Origin: Pseudomonadota bacterium
GTDB taxonomy: Bacteria > Pseudomonadota > Gammaproteobacteria > Xanthomonadales > Rhodanobacteraceae
Direction of reading: 5' to 3'
Assembly: GCA_021795435.1 (NCBI GenBank)
Contig: JAJYPJ010000010.1
Span: 1-61,828, forward strand
Length of the DNA stretch: 61,828 bases
The first letter of the stretch is position 1. Every line of letters begins with the position of its first letter. This document shows positions 8,384 to 18,602 of the stretch, piece after piece. Made by a program: the position numbers and the translations under genes. Below the pieces are notes generated by a model, which searched no databases, was not told where the DNA came from, and saw only the letters and a program-made list of their open reading frames with translations.

Positions 8384-8767
8384 ATGTCCACGCGAAATCC
8401 TTATGACGTCGCCGTGCAGGTCCAAAGCTTTTATCTGCCGGAGCAATCCGAACCCGAAGCCCAGCGGTTTGCATTTGCGTACACCGTGCGCCTGCACAAC
8501 GCGGGCGATGTGGCTGCGCGCCTGCTCTCGCGACGCTGGCTCATCACCGACGCCGACGGCCACACGGAGGAAGTGCGCGGCGACGGTGTCGTCGGCGTAC
8601 AACCGCTGCTCCAACCAGGCGAGCGTTACGAATACACGTCGGGCGCAATCCTGAAGACGAGTCTCGGGACCATGGAAGGAAGTTACGAAATGCAGGCAGT
8701 CGACGGCACGCGGTTCGCTGCCGCGATCCCGGCCTTTGTCCTCAGCGTGCCGCGCGTGCTGCATTGA
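8384..8767 (+). CDS. apaG: ApaG (Co2+/Mg2+ efflux-associated FN3-like domain protein)
   Basis: 127 residues, the normal length of ApaG, with the fibronectin type III-like core: FAFAYTVRLHNAGDVAARLLSRRWLITDADG, continuing with EVRGDGVVGVQPLLQPGERYEYTSGA and the closing GTMEGSYEMQ block. Known: ApaG is often co-transcribed with apaH; older genetics linked it to cobalt sensitivity, and a pyrophosphate-binding role has been discussed, but the physiological function is not settled. ATG 8384 gives the standard start MSTRNPYDV; the extended ORF upstream overlaps rsmA and is not needed. The gene sits 41 bases after rsmA and 61 before apaH. Confidence 0.95.
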   Translation: MSTRNPYDVAVQVQSFYLPEQSEPEAQRFAFAYTVRLHNAGDVAARLLSRRWLITDADGHTEEVRGDGVVGVQPLLQPGERYEYTSGAILKTSLGTMEGSYEMQAVDGTRFAAAIPAFVLSVPRVLH

Positions 8768-8828
8768 ACGTCCAACGCAAGTCGACAGCATTGCGGCGGG
8801 CCATACACTCGCGGCGCGGCGCAGACTA

Positions 8829-9680
8829 ATGGCAACCTGGGCGATCGGTGACGTGCAGGGCTGTCTGCCCGAATTATTGAGGCTGATCGAGGCATTGCGC
8901 TTTGATCCCGCGCATGATCGGCTGTGGTTCTGCGGCGATCTCGTTAATCGCGGCGGCGATTCGCTGGAAGTCTTGCGGCTCGTCCGAGGTTTAGGTGACA
9001 AGGCTGTGGTCACGCTCGGAAATCATGATCTCAGCCTTTTGGCTGTCGCGCAGCGTGACGAGGCAGCGCAGGCACGAGTGAATCCTGAGTTGCGAAGCAT
9101 TTTGTTCGCGCCGGACCGCACCCACTTACTCGACTGGTTGCGCACCCGTCGACTGCTTCACCACGATGTCCAGCTCGGCTACACGATGGTCCACGCGGGC
9201 TTTGCACCTCGCTGGAACCTTCGGCACGCCCAACGCGTGGCGACCGAGGTCGAGCGTGAACTACGCGGGCCACATCACGGACGCATGCTGCAACAGTTAT
9301 TCGGCAATCGTCCGGCACTTTGGCATCCCGGACTGAAGGGTATGGAACGCCTTCGGGCGAGCATCAATGTCTTTACACGCATGCGCTTTGTGGATGCGCG
9401 AGGACGCATGGATTTCGATGCCAAGGGCGCGCCAGGCACACAACCGGCGGGACTTTATCCGTGGTTCGAGGTCCCGGGCATTGCTCGTCGCGAGACCCCC
9501 ATCGTCTTCGGGCATTGGTCGGCGCTCGGCCGGTTCGCCGGTCTTGGGGTTTATGGACTTGACACCGGCTGCGTCTGGGGCGGCCGGCTGACAGCCATGC
9601 GCTTGGATAGCGGCGAGCCGCAGTTCGTCAGCGTGGCTGCGGAGACGACTCGGCGGCGGGATTCGCGAGGCGAGGAGTAG
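8829..9680 (+). CDS. apaH: Symmetrical bis(5'-nucleosyl)-tetraphosphatase ApaH
   Basis: Cleaves Ap4A and other dinucleoside polyphosphates to nucleoside diphosphates, and can remove Np4 caps from mRNA. 283 residues with the PPP-type metallophosphoesterase blocks: GDVQGC (7-12), GDLVNRG (36-42), GNHD (64-67), followed by MVHAG (~119) and FGHWS (~227) carrying the C-terminal metal ligands. ATG 8829 opens directly into the first strand of the fold. It is the last gene of the lptD-apaH run and converges on secA; a perfect 8-bp hairpin spans its stop codon. Confidence 0.97.
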   Translation: MATWAIGDVQGCLPELLRLIEALRFDPAHDRLWFCGDLVNRGGDSLEVLRLVRGLGDKAVVTLGNHDLSLLAVAQRDEAAQARVNPELRSILFAPDRTHLLDWLRTRRLLHHDVQLGYTMVHAGFAPRWNLRHAQRVATEVERELRGPHHGRMLQQLFGNRPALWHPGLKGMERLRASINVFTRMRFVDARGRMDFDAKGAPGTQPAGLYPWFEVPGIARRETPIVFGHWSALGRFAGLGVYGLDTGCVWGGRLTAMRLDSGEPQFVSVAAETTRRRDSRGEE

Positions 9681-9698
9681 GACTAACGCGCTCCTCGC
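9670..9698. terminator. Hairpin at the apaH/secA convergent junction
   Basis: GCGAGGAG (9670-9677) pairs perfectly with CTCCTCGC (9691-9698) around a 13-base loop that contains the apaH stop codon. It lies between two convergent gene ends, so it could stop both transcripts. There is no U-tract on either side, so intrinsic termination is a guess. Confidence 0.4.
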
Positions 9699-9704
9699 AA
9701 TCAA

Positions 9705-12455
9705 TCAACCCAATCGGCCATGGCAATGCTTGTATTTTTTTCCTGACCCGCAAGGACACGGATCATTTCGTCCAACCTTGGGTCCTTCGCGCACCACCGT
9801 GGCCGGCGCGGCCGCCAACTTCGCTGCTCCCTCGCCGAAATTCGCGTCCACGACATCGTCCTCGGCTCCGGCCGCATAGCCACTCACATCCGCATGCCGG
9901 AACTCCAGCGCGGCGCGGGAAGCCTGACGCTGACGCTCCGCTTCCATGGCTGCGATCTCGGCTTCGCTCTGGATCTGGATGCGCGCCAGGATCTGCGTGA
10001 CTTCGCTCTTGATGTGCTCAAGCATGTCCTGGAAAAGGAGCAGAGATTCGCGCTGGTATTCCTGCTTGGGCTGCATCTGCGCATATCCGCGAAGGTAGAT
10101 GCCTTGGCGGAGGTAGTCCATGCTGGATAGGTGCTCCTTCCATGCATTGTCAAGCACCGTCAGCATCACCTGCTTCTCGAGCTGTCGCATGCTCTCGGCC
10201 CCCAAGGCGGCCTCCTTGCTCGCGAATTGGACATCCGCGGCATCCAGCACATGTCGCAAGATCCGGTCATGGTCAACTTCCGGCTGCCCGTCAATCCAAG
10301 CGGCGAGACCAAGTTCCAGTCCAAAGTCAGACGACAGCGCTCGATCCAGCCCCGCGATGTCCCATTGTTCGTCGACGCTGTCCGGAGGGACGAATCGACC
10401 GACGAGCGCGGTGAAGACCGCGACACGGATCTCACGTATCGATTCCTCCACGTGACCGGCATCGAGCAATTCATTTCGCTGCTCGTAGATCACCTTGCGT
10501 TGGTCATTCGCCGTGTCGTCGTATTCGAGCAGGTTTTTCCGAATGTCAAAGTTGTGCTGCTCCACCTTCCGTTGTGCCTTCTCGATCTGACGGCTGACCA
10601 TGCGCTCCTCGATCGCATCGTCTTCCTTCATACCAAATGCGCGCATCCAGCGTGCGACTGCGTCGCCACCGAAAATGCGCATCAAGTTGTCTTCCAGCGC
10701 AATGTAGAAGCGCGAGGAGCCAGGATCGCCCTGACGGCCCGAACGCCCACGGAGCTGGTTGTCGATGCGACGCGACTCGTGGCGCTCGGTACCGATAATA
10801 TGGAGACCGCCAGCGGCGATAGCCTCATCATGGCGCTTTTGCCACTCAGACTTGATGCGCTGACGTTCTAACTCCGGTGCATCAGCGGGCAATGCAGCAA
10901 GTTCGGCTTCAAGCGAACCACCGAGCACGATGTCCGTTCCACGGCCGGCCATATTGGTGGCAATGGTGACTGCACCCGGCCGCCCTGCTTGCGCGACGAT
11001 GTGGGCTTCACGCTCATGCTGCTTGGCGTTCAGCACCTCATGGGGAACTCCTTCCTTGCGCAGCCGCTGCGATAGAAGCTCGGACACCTCGATCGAGGTC
11101 GTGCCAACGAGGACCGGCTGGTGCCGTTGGTAGCAATCCTTTATGTCCGCCACGACGGCGTTGTACTTCGCTTCACGGTTGAGGAACACGAGATCGTGAT
11201 GGTCCTTGCGGACCATGGGCCTGTGCGTCGGGATGACCACGACCTCAAGACCATAGATGCTCTGGAATTCGTATGCCTCCGTATCAGCGGTTCCCGTCAT
11301 GCCCGCAAGTTTGCTGTACATGCGGAAGAGGTTCTGGAACGTAATGGTGGCGAGCGTTTGATTCTCGCGCTGAATCGGGACGCTTTCCTTGGCCTCCACC
11401 GCCTGGTGCAGACCCTCGGACCATCGTCTGCCGGGCAGCGTTCGCCCGGTGAATTCATCGACAATGATCACCTCGCCGTCACGAACGATGTAATCCACGT
11501 CCCGGTGATACAGCGCGTGCGCGCGGAGTGCGGCGTTCAGGTGGTGCACCGCAGCCAAGTTGCGCGTGTCGTATAGGCTGGAATCCTCGCTGATGACACC
11601 ATTTTTTCGAAGGAGAAGCTCGGCATTCTCCATCCCGTCCTCGGACAGATAGACCTGCTTTTGCTTCTCGTCAACCCAATAGTCACCCTCCGAATCCTCG
11701 GCTTCCTGACGCCTAAGATTCGGCACGATGCGATTGAGCTTAATGTAGAGATCGGGTGAGTCTTCCGCTGGACCGGAAATGATCAGCGGGGTACGCGCTT
11801 CATCGATGAGAATCGAATCGACCTCATCCACGATGGCAAAATGCAGTCCACGCTGGAAGCGCTGGTCCTTGCTAAGTGCCATGTTGTCACGCAAGTAATC
11901 GAATCCAAATTCGTTGTTGGTCCCGTAGGTGATGTCGGCCGCATAAGCCGAACCCTTGTCGGCGCTTTCCATGCCGGGATAGACCACCCCCACGCTCATG
12001 CCAAGGAAGCCGTATACCTTCCCCATCCAAGCGGCATCTCGCCTCGCCAGATAGTCGTTGACAGTGACGACATGGGCACCCTTGCCCTCCAGCGCATTGA
12101 GGTAAACAGGCAGGGTCGCCACCAGCGTCTTGCCCTCGCCGGTCCGCATTTCGGCGATCTTGCCCATGTGCAAGATCATCCCGCCGATCAATTGCACATC
12201 GTAGTGACGCATGCCGATGACTCGCCGCGCGGCCTCGCGCACGGTGGCGAATGCCTCGGGCAGCAACTCATCCAACGTCTCGCCTTTAGCGAGGCGATCC
12301 CGGAACTCGACGGTCTTGGCCCTAAGCGCTGTGTCATCGAGCTTCTGCCAATCCGACTCAAGCGCATTGATCCGCGCCACCTTGCGCTGAAGTTGGCGCA
12401 CAACGCGTTCATTGCGGCTTCCGAATACGCCGGTCAGGACTCGGTTCAACATCAT
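9705..12455 (-). CDS. secA: Preprotein translocase ATPase SecA
   Basis: Motor ATPase that drives proteins through SecYEG. About 916 residues from ATG 12455 ([17 protein letters not shown]); a GTG at 12467 would add four residues. The order is complete: NBD1 with Walker [15 protein letters not shown] and [16 protein letters not shown], the preprotein cross-linking domain, NBD2 with [14 protein letters not shown] and [10 protein letters not shown], the helical wing/scaffold domains, and a C-terminal zinc finger ([14 protein letters not shown]) that binds SecB or ribosomes. A basic/acidic linker of ~60 residues precedes the zinc motif. It is monocistronic here, divergent from dciA across 215 bases and convergent with apaH. 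Confidence 0.98.
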   Translation of the reverse strand: MMLNRVLTGVFGSRNERVVRQLQRKVARINALESDWQKLDDTALRAKTVEFRDRLAKGETLDELLPEAFATVREAARRVIGMRHYDVQLIGGMILHMGKIAEMRTGEGKTLVATLPVYLNALEGKGAHVVTVNDYLARRDAAWMGKVYGFLGMSVGVVYPGMESADKGSAYAADITYGTNNEFGFDYLRDNMALSKDQRFQRGLHFAIVDEVDSILIDEARTPLIISGPAEDSPDLYIKLNRIVPNLRRQEAEDSEGDYWVDEKQKQVYLSEDGMENAELLLRKNGVISEDSSLYDTRNLAAVHHLNAALRAHALYHRDVDYIVRDGEVIIVDEFTGRTLPGRRWSEGLHQAVEAKESVPIQRENQTLATITFQNLFRMYSKLAGMTGTADTEAYEFQSIYGLEVVVIPTHRPMVRKDHHDLVFLNREAKYNAVVADIKDCYQRHQPVLVGTTSIEVSELLSQRLRKEGVPHEVLNAKQHEREAHIVAQAGRPGAVTIATNMAGRGTDIVLGGSLEAELAALPADAPELERQRIKSEWQKRHDEAIAAGGLHIIGTERHESRRIDNQLRGRSGRQGDPGSSRFYIALEDNLMRIFGGDAVARWMRAFGMKEDDAIEERMVSRQIEKAQRKVEQHNFDIRKNLLEYDDTANDQRKVIYEQRNELLDAGHVEESIREIRVAVFTALVGRFVPPDSVDEQWDIAGLDRALSSDFGLELGLAAWIDGQPEVDHDRILRHVLDAADVQFASKEAALGAESMRQLEKQVMLTVLDNAWKEHLSSMDYLRQGIYLRGYAQMQPKQEYQRESLLLFQDMLEHIKSEVTQILARIQIQSEAEIAAMEAERQRQASRAALEFRHADVSGYAAGAEDDVVDANFGEGAAKLAAAPATVVREGPKVGRNDPCPCGSGKKYKHCHGRLG

Positions 12456-12670
12456 TGACTCGCTCACTACGGTGGCGCGGTGGATCCGCGCAAAACGCCA
12501 AGGATACTACGCTAAGGCCGGACTCCGGATGGCGACGGTAATGATCCCTTTCAAGTGCGGTCAGGGCCAGCCCAGTGGAATGTCACCGCCCCCATCCGGC
12601 GACAAGGAACATCGTACGGTCATGGGCACCAGTATGATGTGCATGTCCCTGCAGGTGCCGTGGTCAGATC

Positions 12671-13117
12671 ATGCAACCGCCTTCCTCTCCACACCCACGC
12701 CATGGCCCGCGAAATCTCGCCGACTCTTCGAGCCTCGGGTCACTGTTCGACCGGACGAGGATTTTGGCGGACCTCGATCAGCAATTGCGCCGACACCTCT
12801 CGCCAACGTTGGCCGAACATGTGCGCCTCGGCAACGTGCGGGGCGACCGCATCGTGTTCCTGGCCAGCAGCGCGGCCTGGGCGTCTCGGCTACGGATGGA
12901 ACAGGCCACGGTGCTACGTCTGGCACGTGCGCTCGGCGTTCAGGCACGCGCCCTGGTGGTCAAGATCGCGCCCCCCCCCGCCGTTCCGGAGCCAACTCCC
13001 CCCGGCCGCGTCTTGTCGGCCGCCGCCGCCTCGCACCTGAGGGCTGCCGCGCAGGTGCAAACGGATCCGGAGCTGCGGAAGCAATTGCTGGCACTGGCTT
13101 CGCTGGCGCCTGACTAG
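12671..13117 (+). CDS. dciA: DciA-like DUF721 protein
   Basis: 148 residues. The middle (~25-100) is a DUF721 domain: LDQQLRRHLSPTLAEHVRLG followed by the strand/helix segment IVFLASSAAWASRLRMEQ. The C-terminal 45 residues are Pro/Ala-rich and then helical (PELRKQLLALASL). Known: DciA is the ancestral loader/operator of the replicative helicase DnaB in bacteria lacking DnaC, and dciA commonly lies between lpxC and secA in gammaproteobacteria, as it does here. The assignment rests on that synteny plus the domain pattern. No convincing ribosome site precedes ATG 12671. Its end faces the lpxC end with a hairpin-rich 102-base gap. Confidence 0.85.
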   Translation: MQPPSSPHPRHGPRNLADSSSLGSLFDRTRILADLDQQLRRHLSPTLAEHVRLGNVRGDRIVFLASSAAWASRLRMEQATVLRLARALGVQARALVVKIAPPPAVPEPTPPGRVLSAAAASHLRAAAQVQTDPELRKQLLALASLAPD

Positions 13118-13133
13118 CGCCGTTGCGCGGTAC

Positions 13134-13210
13134 GACACGGTCTCTAAGGGTGCGTGACGCTCCGACGGAACCGTGTCATGCATGCCCAGCCGGCCGCGAT
13201 GAATCGCGGC
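13134..13210. terminator. Two hairpins between dciA and lpxC ends
   Basis: The gap between the convergent genes holds GACACGGT (13134-13141) pairing with ACCGTGTC (13170-13177), loop 28 bases, and GCCGCG (13193-13198) pairing with CGCGGC (13205-13210) around an ATGAAT loop. Either could end transcription from dciA or lpxC. Neither has a U-tract. Confidence 0.4.
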
Positions 13211-13219
13211 AACTCGGCT

Positions 13220-14131
13220 TCAGATTGCCTGTGCCGGATGCGCGTAGGAGATTGGAGCCAACTCGGCATCGTCGAAGCTGACCTCTTCCCACGCCTTTTC
13301 ATTAGCCATCAACGTGCGTAGCAGTCGATTGTTGAGTTCGTGACCTGATTTGTGACCATAGAAAGCACCAATCAGGCTATGGCCAAGCAAGTACAAATCG
13401 CCAATGGCATCCAGGATCTTGTGCTTGACGAACTCGTCCTCGTAACGCAGGCCGTCTTCGTTGAGCACACGGTAATCATCCAGGACGATGGCGTTGTCCA
13501 TGGACCCACCCATCGCCAAATTGCGCTCACGAAGCATTTCGATATCACGCATGAATCCAAATGTCCGTGCGCGGCTAACTTCCTTCACGAACGACGTGGT
13601 GGAAAAATCGATCTCGGCCCGGGAGGTGCGCGCACTGAAAATTGGGTGCTTGAACTCAATCGAAAAGCCCACCTTGAATCCATTGAATGGCTCGAACCGG
13701 GCCCACTTGTCGCCATCCTCGACCCTGATCGGCGTCTTGATCCGGATAAACCGCTTGGCGGCTGCCTGTTCCTCGATGCCTGCGGACTGAAGCAGGAATA
13801 CGAAGGGACCGGCACTACCGTCCATGATCGGCACTTCCGGCGCAGACAGATCCACATAGGCATTGTCGATTCCCAAGCCTGCCATCGCCGAAAGCAAATG
13901 CTCGACTGTACCGACCCGGGCGCCATCGCGCACGAGCGTGCTCGAAAGCCGGGTATCGCCGACGAATTCACAGCGCGACGGGATGTCCACCGGGGATGGC
14001 AGGTCGGTGCGACGGAATACGATGCCGGTATCGGGCGCAGCCGGCCGAAGGGTCATGTACACCTTGTCCCCAGTGTGCAGGCCAACACCGGTTGCGCGAA
14101 TGGCATTTTTGAGGGTGCGCTGCTTGATCAT
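13220..14131 (-). CDS. lpxC: UDP-3-O-acyl-N-acetylglucosamine deacetylase LpxC
   Basis: Committed step of lipid A synthesis. 303 residues from ATG 14131 ([21 protein letters not shown]); a TTG at 14158 would add nine residues. Glu77 and His78 in [15 protein letters not shown], His237 and Asp241 in [12 protein letters not shown], and His264 in [10 protein letters not shown] correspond one-to-one, with an offset of one, to E. coli Glu78, His79, His238, Asp242 and His265, the catalytic and zinc residues. It closes the division cluster downstream of ftsZ but is separated by 183 bases with a strong hairpin, so it probably has its own promoter. In Enterobacteria LpxC is degraded by FtsH through its C-terminus; the C-terminus here (SYAHPAQAI) differs, and its regulation is unknown. 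Confidence 0.97.
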   Translation of the reverse strand: MIKQRTLKNAIRATGVGLHTGDKVYMTLRPAAPDTGIVFRRTDLPSPVDIPSRCEFVGDTRLSSTLVRDGARVGTVEHLLSAMAGLGIDNAYVDLSAPEVPIMDGSAGPFVFLLQSAGIEEQAAAKRFIRIKTPIRVEDGDKWARFEPFNGFKVGFSIEFKHPIFSARTSRAEIDFSTTSFVKEVSRARTFGFMRDIEMLRERNLAMGGSMDNAIVLDDYRVLNEDGLRYEDEFVKHKILDAIGDLYLLGHSLIGAFYGHKSGHELNNRLLRTLMANEKAWEEVSFDDAELAPISYAHPAQAI

Positions 14132-14244
14132 TGATGAACCCGGCGGGGCAGCAGCCAAAGTGGGCCGGAATGTAACACAGCCTTTACGAACGATAAAGCA
14201 AACCTTTGCGTACTGTAATTGACTTCACAAACCGATGGAGACGC

Positions 14245-14286
14245 CCTGCTGCCACCCCCGCGGACGGGAGCGGCGATGGCAGCAGG
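14245..14286 (-). terminator. 10-bp perfect hairpin between ftsZ and lpxC
   Basis: CCTGCTGCCA (14245-14254) pairs perfectly with TGGCAGCAGG (14277-14286), and the 22-base loop can form a further CCCG/CGGG stem (14257-14260 with 14265-14268). It lies 29 bases beyond the ftsZ stop in the direction of transcription. It could terminate or attenuate the division transcript before lpxC. No U-tract follows. Confidence 0.45.
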
Positions 14287-14314
14287 TGCTCGGCCGCATC
14301 CAGCGGCGGCGGCG

Positions 14315-15529
14315 TCAGTCAGCCTGCTTTCGTAGGAACGCAGGGATGTCGATGTAGTCGAATCCCGCTGGAGTTGCCTGAGCGGCTGGGGCTACTGCTT
14401 CGGCCGCATCGTCAGCACGCACGCGAGGGACGCTGGCACTCGCCCGCAAGGGCGCCGGCGCCGCGGCGACGGCCGGGCCCGTGCCGGTACGGAGCATGAC
14501 CGGCCGTGGGCGGGGTTGCGGCGTGACGACCTCCTCGCGCGGCTGCTGACGAGGCTGAGGCGCACGTGCGGCACTCCGGTTCAGCCCCGTGGCCACGACG
14601 GTCACGCGGACGTCATCCTGCATTTCTGCGTCCAGCGTGGTACCGATCACGACAGTGGCATCATCCGCGGCAAAGTCATGCACGACGCGACCAATTTCGT
14701 CGAATTCGCGCATCGTGAGGTTGGGACCCGCAGTGATATTGACCAGAATCCCACTTGCGCCGTTCAGATTCACGTCGTCGAGCAGCGGGTTGCTGATCGC
14801 GGCCTCGGCGGCTGCCTGAGCGCGATCATCACCACGGGCGGTCCCGCTGCCCATCATGGCCATGCCCATCTCGCTCATGACCGTGCGAACGTCCGCAAAG
14901 TCAACGTTGATCAGCCCGGGACGGGTGATCAGGTCTGCGATCCCACGCACTGCTCCAACCAACACTTCGTTGGCTGCCTTGAACGCGCTCAGCATGGTCG
15001 CCTCGCGCCCAAGAACGCTGAGCAGCTTCTCGTTTGGGACGGTGATGAGGGAATCAACATGTTGCGCAAGATCCTCGATCCCCTTCAACGCCACCTGCAT
15101 CCGCCGCCGACCTTCAAAGGGGAAAGGCTTGGTCACGATGGCCACCGTGAGGACTCCTCGTTCCTTGGCCAACTGCGCAATGACGGGAGCCGCACCGGTT
15201 CCCGTGCCGCCACCCATGCCGGCAGTGAGGAACACCATGTCGGCGCCTGCAAGCGCCTCTTCGATGCGTTCCCGGTCTTCCAGAGCCGCCTGACGGCCCA
15301 CTTCGGGATTTGCCCCCGCCCCCAGGCCCTTGGTGACGTTGGCTCCAAGCTGAAGCACCTGGCGAGCGCCCGAATTTTTCAGCGCCTGCGCATCCGTGTT
15401 TGCGCAAATGAATTCGACGCCGTCAATGTCGCAATTGAGCATATGCGCAACCGCATTGCCCCCTCCACCGCCTACGCCAATCACCTTGATCACTGCATTG
15501 GGCGTTGCCCTTTCAATCATCTCAAACAT
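14315..15529 (-). CDS. ftsZ: Cell division GTPase FtsZ
   Basis: Tubulin homologue that forms the Z-ring. 404 residues: GTPase domain with [13 protein letters not shown] (~19-30), the tubulin signature GGGTGTG at 106-112 and the [11 protein letters not shown] catalytic T7-loop region, a variable linker of ~65 residues rich in Pro/Arg/Ala (~318-385), and the conserved C-terminal peptide [12 protein letters not shown] that binds FtsA, ZipA and others. The start at 15529 has a good ribosome site (GGAGG, 7 bases upstream). It lies 157 bases downstream of ftsA, room for an internal promoter as known in other proteobacteria. Confidence 0.98.
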   Translation of the reverse strand: MFEMIERATPNAVIKVIGVGGGGGNAVAHMLNCDIDGVEFICANTDAQALKNSGARQVLQLGANVTKGLGAGANPEVGRQAALEDRERIEEALAGADMVFLTAGMGGGTGTGAAPVIAQLAKERGVLTVAIVTKPFPFEGRRRMQVALKGIEDLAQHVDSLITVPNEKLLSVLGREATMLSAFKAANEVLVGAVRGIADLITRPGLINVDFADVRTVMSEMGMAMMGSGTARGDDRAQAAAEAAISNPLLDDVNLNGASGILVNITAGPNLTMREFDEIGRVVHDFAADDATVVIGTTLDAEMQDDVRVTVVATGLNRSAARAPQPRQQPREEVVTPQPRPRPVMLRTGTGPAVAAAPAPLRASASVPRVRADDAAEAVAPAAQATPAGFDYIDIPAFLRKQAD

Positions 15530-15686
15530 GTCCCGTCCTCCGATGTACCACGATTGATTTCACGAATCCGGTTGTGCGCGTCCGTCGCACGTCCGGGTTG
15601 CGGCGCCGCCGCCGATGGCTCTCCTGTGCCATCAAATCTCCGCCACGCGATTTCGCGAAGCGGCATGTCCGATGAACTGTTCCGGA

Positions 15687-16907
15687 TCAAAATTTCTTCT
15701 CCAGCCATCCTTTGAGTCGGCCGATCACACGATCGAGGTTTCCGGCCGGCAGGGTCACTTCGCTGCGTGCCGCATGCAGCAAAAGGCCCACAGCCGTGGC
15801 ATGCACGGGAGCTGCCACCGCCTCTGCCCTGCCACCACTGAGCTGGGGGGCGCCGACACGCACCATCTTGTGGAATACCTCTTCGGCCAATTCGAGCGCG
15901 CCCTCCATCGGCGCAGCGCCACCGGTCAGCACGACCCCGGCGCTGATCAGGTTGTCCAAGCCCGAGCGGCGCAGTTCGTCCTGCACCATCTCGAAAATCT
16001 CCTCATAACGATCGTGAACGCACTGGGCCAGCGCCTGCCGCGCCAGCCGCCTTGGCGGCCGATCACCAACGCTCGGCACCTGCACTGTTTCGTCGCTATG
16101 GGCAAGTTGCGGCAGTGCGCATGCGTACTTGATTTTGATTTCTTCGGCATTGCTCGTCGGCGTATGAATGCCGAAGGCAATATCGTTGGTCACTTGGTCG
16201 CCTCCGACCGGCAATGCCCGCGTATAGCGCACGGCACCCTGTGCGAAAATGGCGATGTCAGTGGTCCCCGCGCCGATGTCGACGAGACATACGCCGAGCT
16301 CCCGCTCGTCATCGGTCAGCACGGCGCGCGCGCTAGCCGTGGCGGCGGGCACCAGCGCATCGACTTGAATGCCGCATCGTTCAATGCACTTGATAAGGTT
16401 TTGGACGGCACTGGCAGCTCCAGTGACCAGGTGCACGTTGGCCTCCAACCGCACGCCACTCATGCCAACGGGATGACGTATGCCGTCCTGCCCATCGATC
16501 CGAAACTCCTGGGGTTCCTTGTAGAGCACCTTCCGATCGGCAGGAATCGCCACTGCGCTTGCGGCGGCTAGCACCGCCTCGATGTCGGCGGTGCTCACCT
16601 CACGCTCCCGGATCGCGGCGGTCCCGTGCGAATTCAGCGTTTCCAGATGACTGCCCGAAATCGAGGCGTGGACCGCGCGTATCTCGCAGCCAGCCATCAG
16701 TTCAGCTTCTTCGACCGCTCCCCTGATGGCATGCATGGTTGACTCGATGTCGACGACCGCGCCGCGCTTCATGCCGCGCGAGACATGCGAACCAATGCCG
16801 ATCACCTCCAATGGTTCGCCGCGCATGTATTCGCCAACCACGGCCATCACTTTGGATGTGCCAATGTCCAGTCCGACAACCAGCTGCTTGTCGCTACGTC
16901 GGTTCAT
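15687..16907 (-). CDS. ftsA: Cell division protein FtsA
   Basis: Actin-like ATPase that tethers FtsZ to the membrane and recruits later division proteins. 406 residues. The actin fold phosphate-1 loop is LVVGLDIGTSKVMAVVGE near the N-terminus; the SHS2 (1C) domain follows with ISGSHLETLNSHG; the second phosphate block is CLVDIGAGTTDIAIF; and the C-terminus ends in an amphipathic membrane-targeting helix (LKGWLEKKF). The ATG is 1 base beyond the ftsQ stop, indicating translational coupling. Confidence 0.97.
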   Translation of the reverse strand: MNRRSDKQLVVGLDIGTSKVMAVVGEYMRGEPLEVIGIGSHVSRGMKRGAVVDIESTMHAIRGAVEEAELMAGCEIRAVHASISGSHLETLNSHGTAAIREREVSTADIEAVLAAASAVAIPADRKVLYKEPQEFRIDGQDGIRHPVGMSGVRLEANVHLVTGAASAVQNLIKCIERCGIQVDALVPAATASARAVLTDDERELGVCLVDIGAGTTDIAIFAQGAVRYTRALPVGGDQVTNDIAFGIHTPTSNAEEIKIKYACALPQLAHSDETVQVPSVGDRPPRRLARQALAQCVHDRYEEIFEMVQDELRRSGLDNLISAGVVLTGGAAPMEGALELAEEVFHKMVRVGAPQLSGGRAEAVAAPVHATAVGLLLHAARSEVTLPAGNLDRVIGRLKGWLEKKF

Positions 16908-16908
16908 C

Positions 16909-17664
16909 TCAGGCGTTTCCTGTACCGTGCGCGTTGGATGGGGGAACGGGTGCGATTGGCTCTAACTGCGGCCAGCGAACGGCGAAGCCGTTCGCATAGC
17001 GGAGATCGGCATAGACGAACATCTGAGCGTGGCGTGCCGCGAGTTGGGGCCATACGGCAAGAAAGCGGTCCAGGCGCTGCTCTGCATGGCCGCGCCCGAC
17101 CACGATGCGCGCACCTCCGGCTAGCCCCAGCGTGTAACTGCCGCGGGCGGTCAGTTGTACGGAGGCCACATGGAGGCCGCGTTGCGCGCAGGCTTCCTCG
17201 GCGGCCCGATAAAACCCGACTACCTCGGGCAGGCTGCCAGGCGGCCCGTCAAACACTGGAAGGGTCAGCGGCATCTGCGACTTGGGTACCGTGAAGAGAT
17301 CGCCGCGACTGCCGACGAGCCGACCTCGCGTCCAGCGCGCCCAGGGCTGGTGTTCCTGGAGATGTATGACCAGCGTGTCCGGCCAATGCTTGCGGACTTC
17401 GACCTCTGCCACCCAAGGAAGAGCCCCTACGACGGCGCGGACGCGCTGGAGATCGACGGCAAAGAATCCATGTTGCAAAAGCGGCTGAACGGTCCGCACC
17501 ACCGAGGTTGCCCGTACGTGCAAATCCGGACCCTCAACCGTAACGAACCTTACCGGCCATTGCCTAGCGGCAAGCCATCCGCGCAATACCGCAACCACCG
17601 GCATGGCCAAAACGGCAAGCGCAAGAAGCCAGCCGGTCATGCGAATAGCCGCAGCACGACTCAT
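16909..17664 (-). CDS. ftsQ: Cell division protein FtsQ
   Basis: Bitopic inner membrane scaffold of the FtsQLB complex. 251 residues: short cytoplasmic N-terminus, one membrane helix (~11-30), a POTRA domain starting at [16 protein letters not shown] (~38 on) with [21 protein letters not shown] at its end, and a beta domain to ~235. The C-terminal tail is Pro-rich and short. It overlaps ddl by 4 bases (ATGA) and is followed 1 base later by ftsA. No residue loss is apparent. Confidence 0.95.
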   Translation of the reverse strand: MSRAAAIRMTGWLLALAVLAMPVVAVLRGWLAARQWPVRFVTVEGPDLHVRATSVVRTVQPLLQHGFFAVDLQRVRAVVGALPWVAEVEVRKHWPDTLVIHLQEHQPWARWTRGRLVGSRGDLFTVPKSQMPLTLPVFDGPPGSLPEVVGFYRAAEEACAQRGLHVASVQLTARGSYTLGLAGGARIVVGRGHAEQRLDRFLAVWPQLAARHAQMFVYADLRYANGFAVRWPQLEPIAPVPPSNAHGTGNA

Positions 17665-18602
17665 GCATCCTCCCGATCAAAGCTGGTTTCCAGGATGCGC
17701 CAGCAAAGCGTGGGGAAATCCATTCCCTCGGCTGCAGCGGCCTTCGGAACCAGGGAGTGACTGGTCATTCCGGGCGCGGTGTTGACTTCGAGCAACTGGA
17801 AACGACCGGACTCATCGCGCATCGCATCCACGCGCCCCCAACCCGAGCAGCCCAGTGCGCGGAAAGCACGCAGCGCGAGATCCCCCAACATTCGCTCTTC
17901 GTCGCCTGCGAGGCCCGGGCACAGGTATTGGGTATCCTCGGCAACGTACTTGGCGTGGTAGTCGTAGAAGGCGCCCTTCGGCACGATCCGGATCGATGGC
18001 AACGCCCGTTCGCCGAGGATAGCGACCGTATACTCGGATCCAACCACCATGCGCTCGACGATCAGGTCTCCCGGATACCGAGCAGCGAGCGCAGCCGCGC
18101 CGTCCAAATCTGCCTCTGCGAAGACCCGACTGACCCCGACACTCGATCCCTCGCAAGCCGGCTTCACGATGACGGGCAAACCGAGCTTGCTCAGTGCTTG
18201 GCGTGCGTTGTCACCCCTGCGCAGTGGCGTGAACTCCGGCGTTGGCAGGCCAAGAGCCTGCCAGATCCATTTGCTTCGAATCTTGTCCATCGACAGCGCG
18301 GCGCCAAGCACACCGCTACCGGTATAAGGCACGCGAAGCGACTCCAGCGCACCCTGAAGCACGCCATCCTCGCCGCCGCCATGCTGGCCATGCAGGATAT
18401 TGAAGACCCGCGCGAAGTGACCGGCGCGCAATGCATCCAACAGCGCGGGAATGCCGTCGATTGCATGCGCGTCAACGCCCCGCGAGCGCAACCCATCGAG
18501 GACGTTGCGCCCCGAGTCGAGCGATACGTCGCGCTCGGCAGACGTACCGCCCATCACAACCGCCACGCGACCGAATGCCCGGGCCTCGGCGATCCGCTTC
18601 AT
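17661..18602 (-). CDS. ddl: D-alanine--D-alanine ligase
   Basis: Makes the D-Ala-D-Ala dipeptide for MurF. 313 residues, ATP-grasp fold: N-terminal [29 protein letters not shown], the substrate/ATP segment [12 protein letters not shown], and the C-terminal Mg/ATP block [20 protein letters not shown]. Context in the division cluster between murC and ftsQ corresponds to the DdlB position. It overlaps murC by 4 bases and ftsQ by 4 bases. Confidence 0.97.
   Translation of the reverse strand: MKRIAEARAFGRVAVVMGGTSAERDVSLDSGRNVLDGLRSRGVDAHAIDGIPALLDALRAGHFARVFNILHGQHGGGEDGVLQGALESLRVPYTGSGVLGAALSMDKIRSKWIWQALGLPTPEFTPLRRGDNARQALSKLGLPVIVKPACEGSSVGVSRVFAEADLDGAAALAARYPGDLIVERMVVGSEYTVAILGERALPSIRIVPKGAFYDYHAKYVAEDTQYLCPGLAGDEERMLGDLALRAFRALGCSGWGRVDAMRDESGRFQLLEVNTAPGMTSHSLVPKAAAAEGMDFPTLCWRILETSFDREDA

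Noticed and set aside
14516-15715. A 399-codon open frame on the plus strand
   Set aside because: Antisense to ftsZ and the ftsA-ftsZ gap; no domain and no ribosome site.
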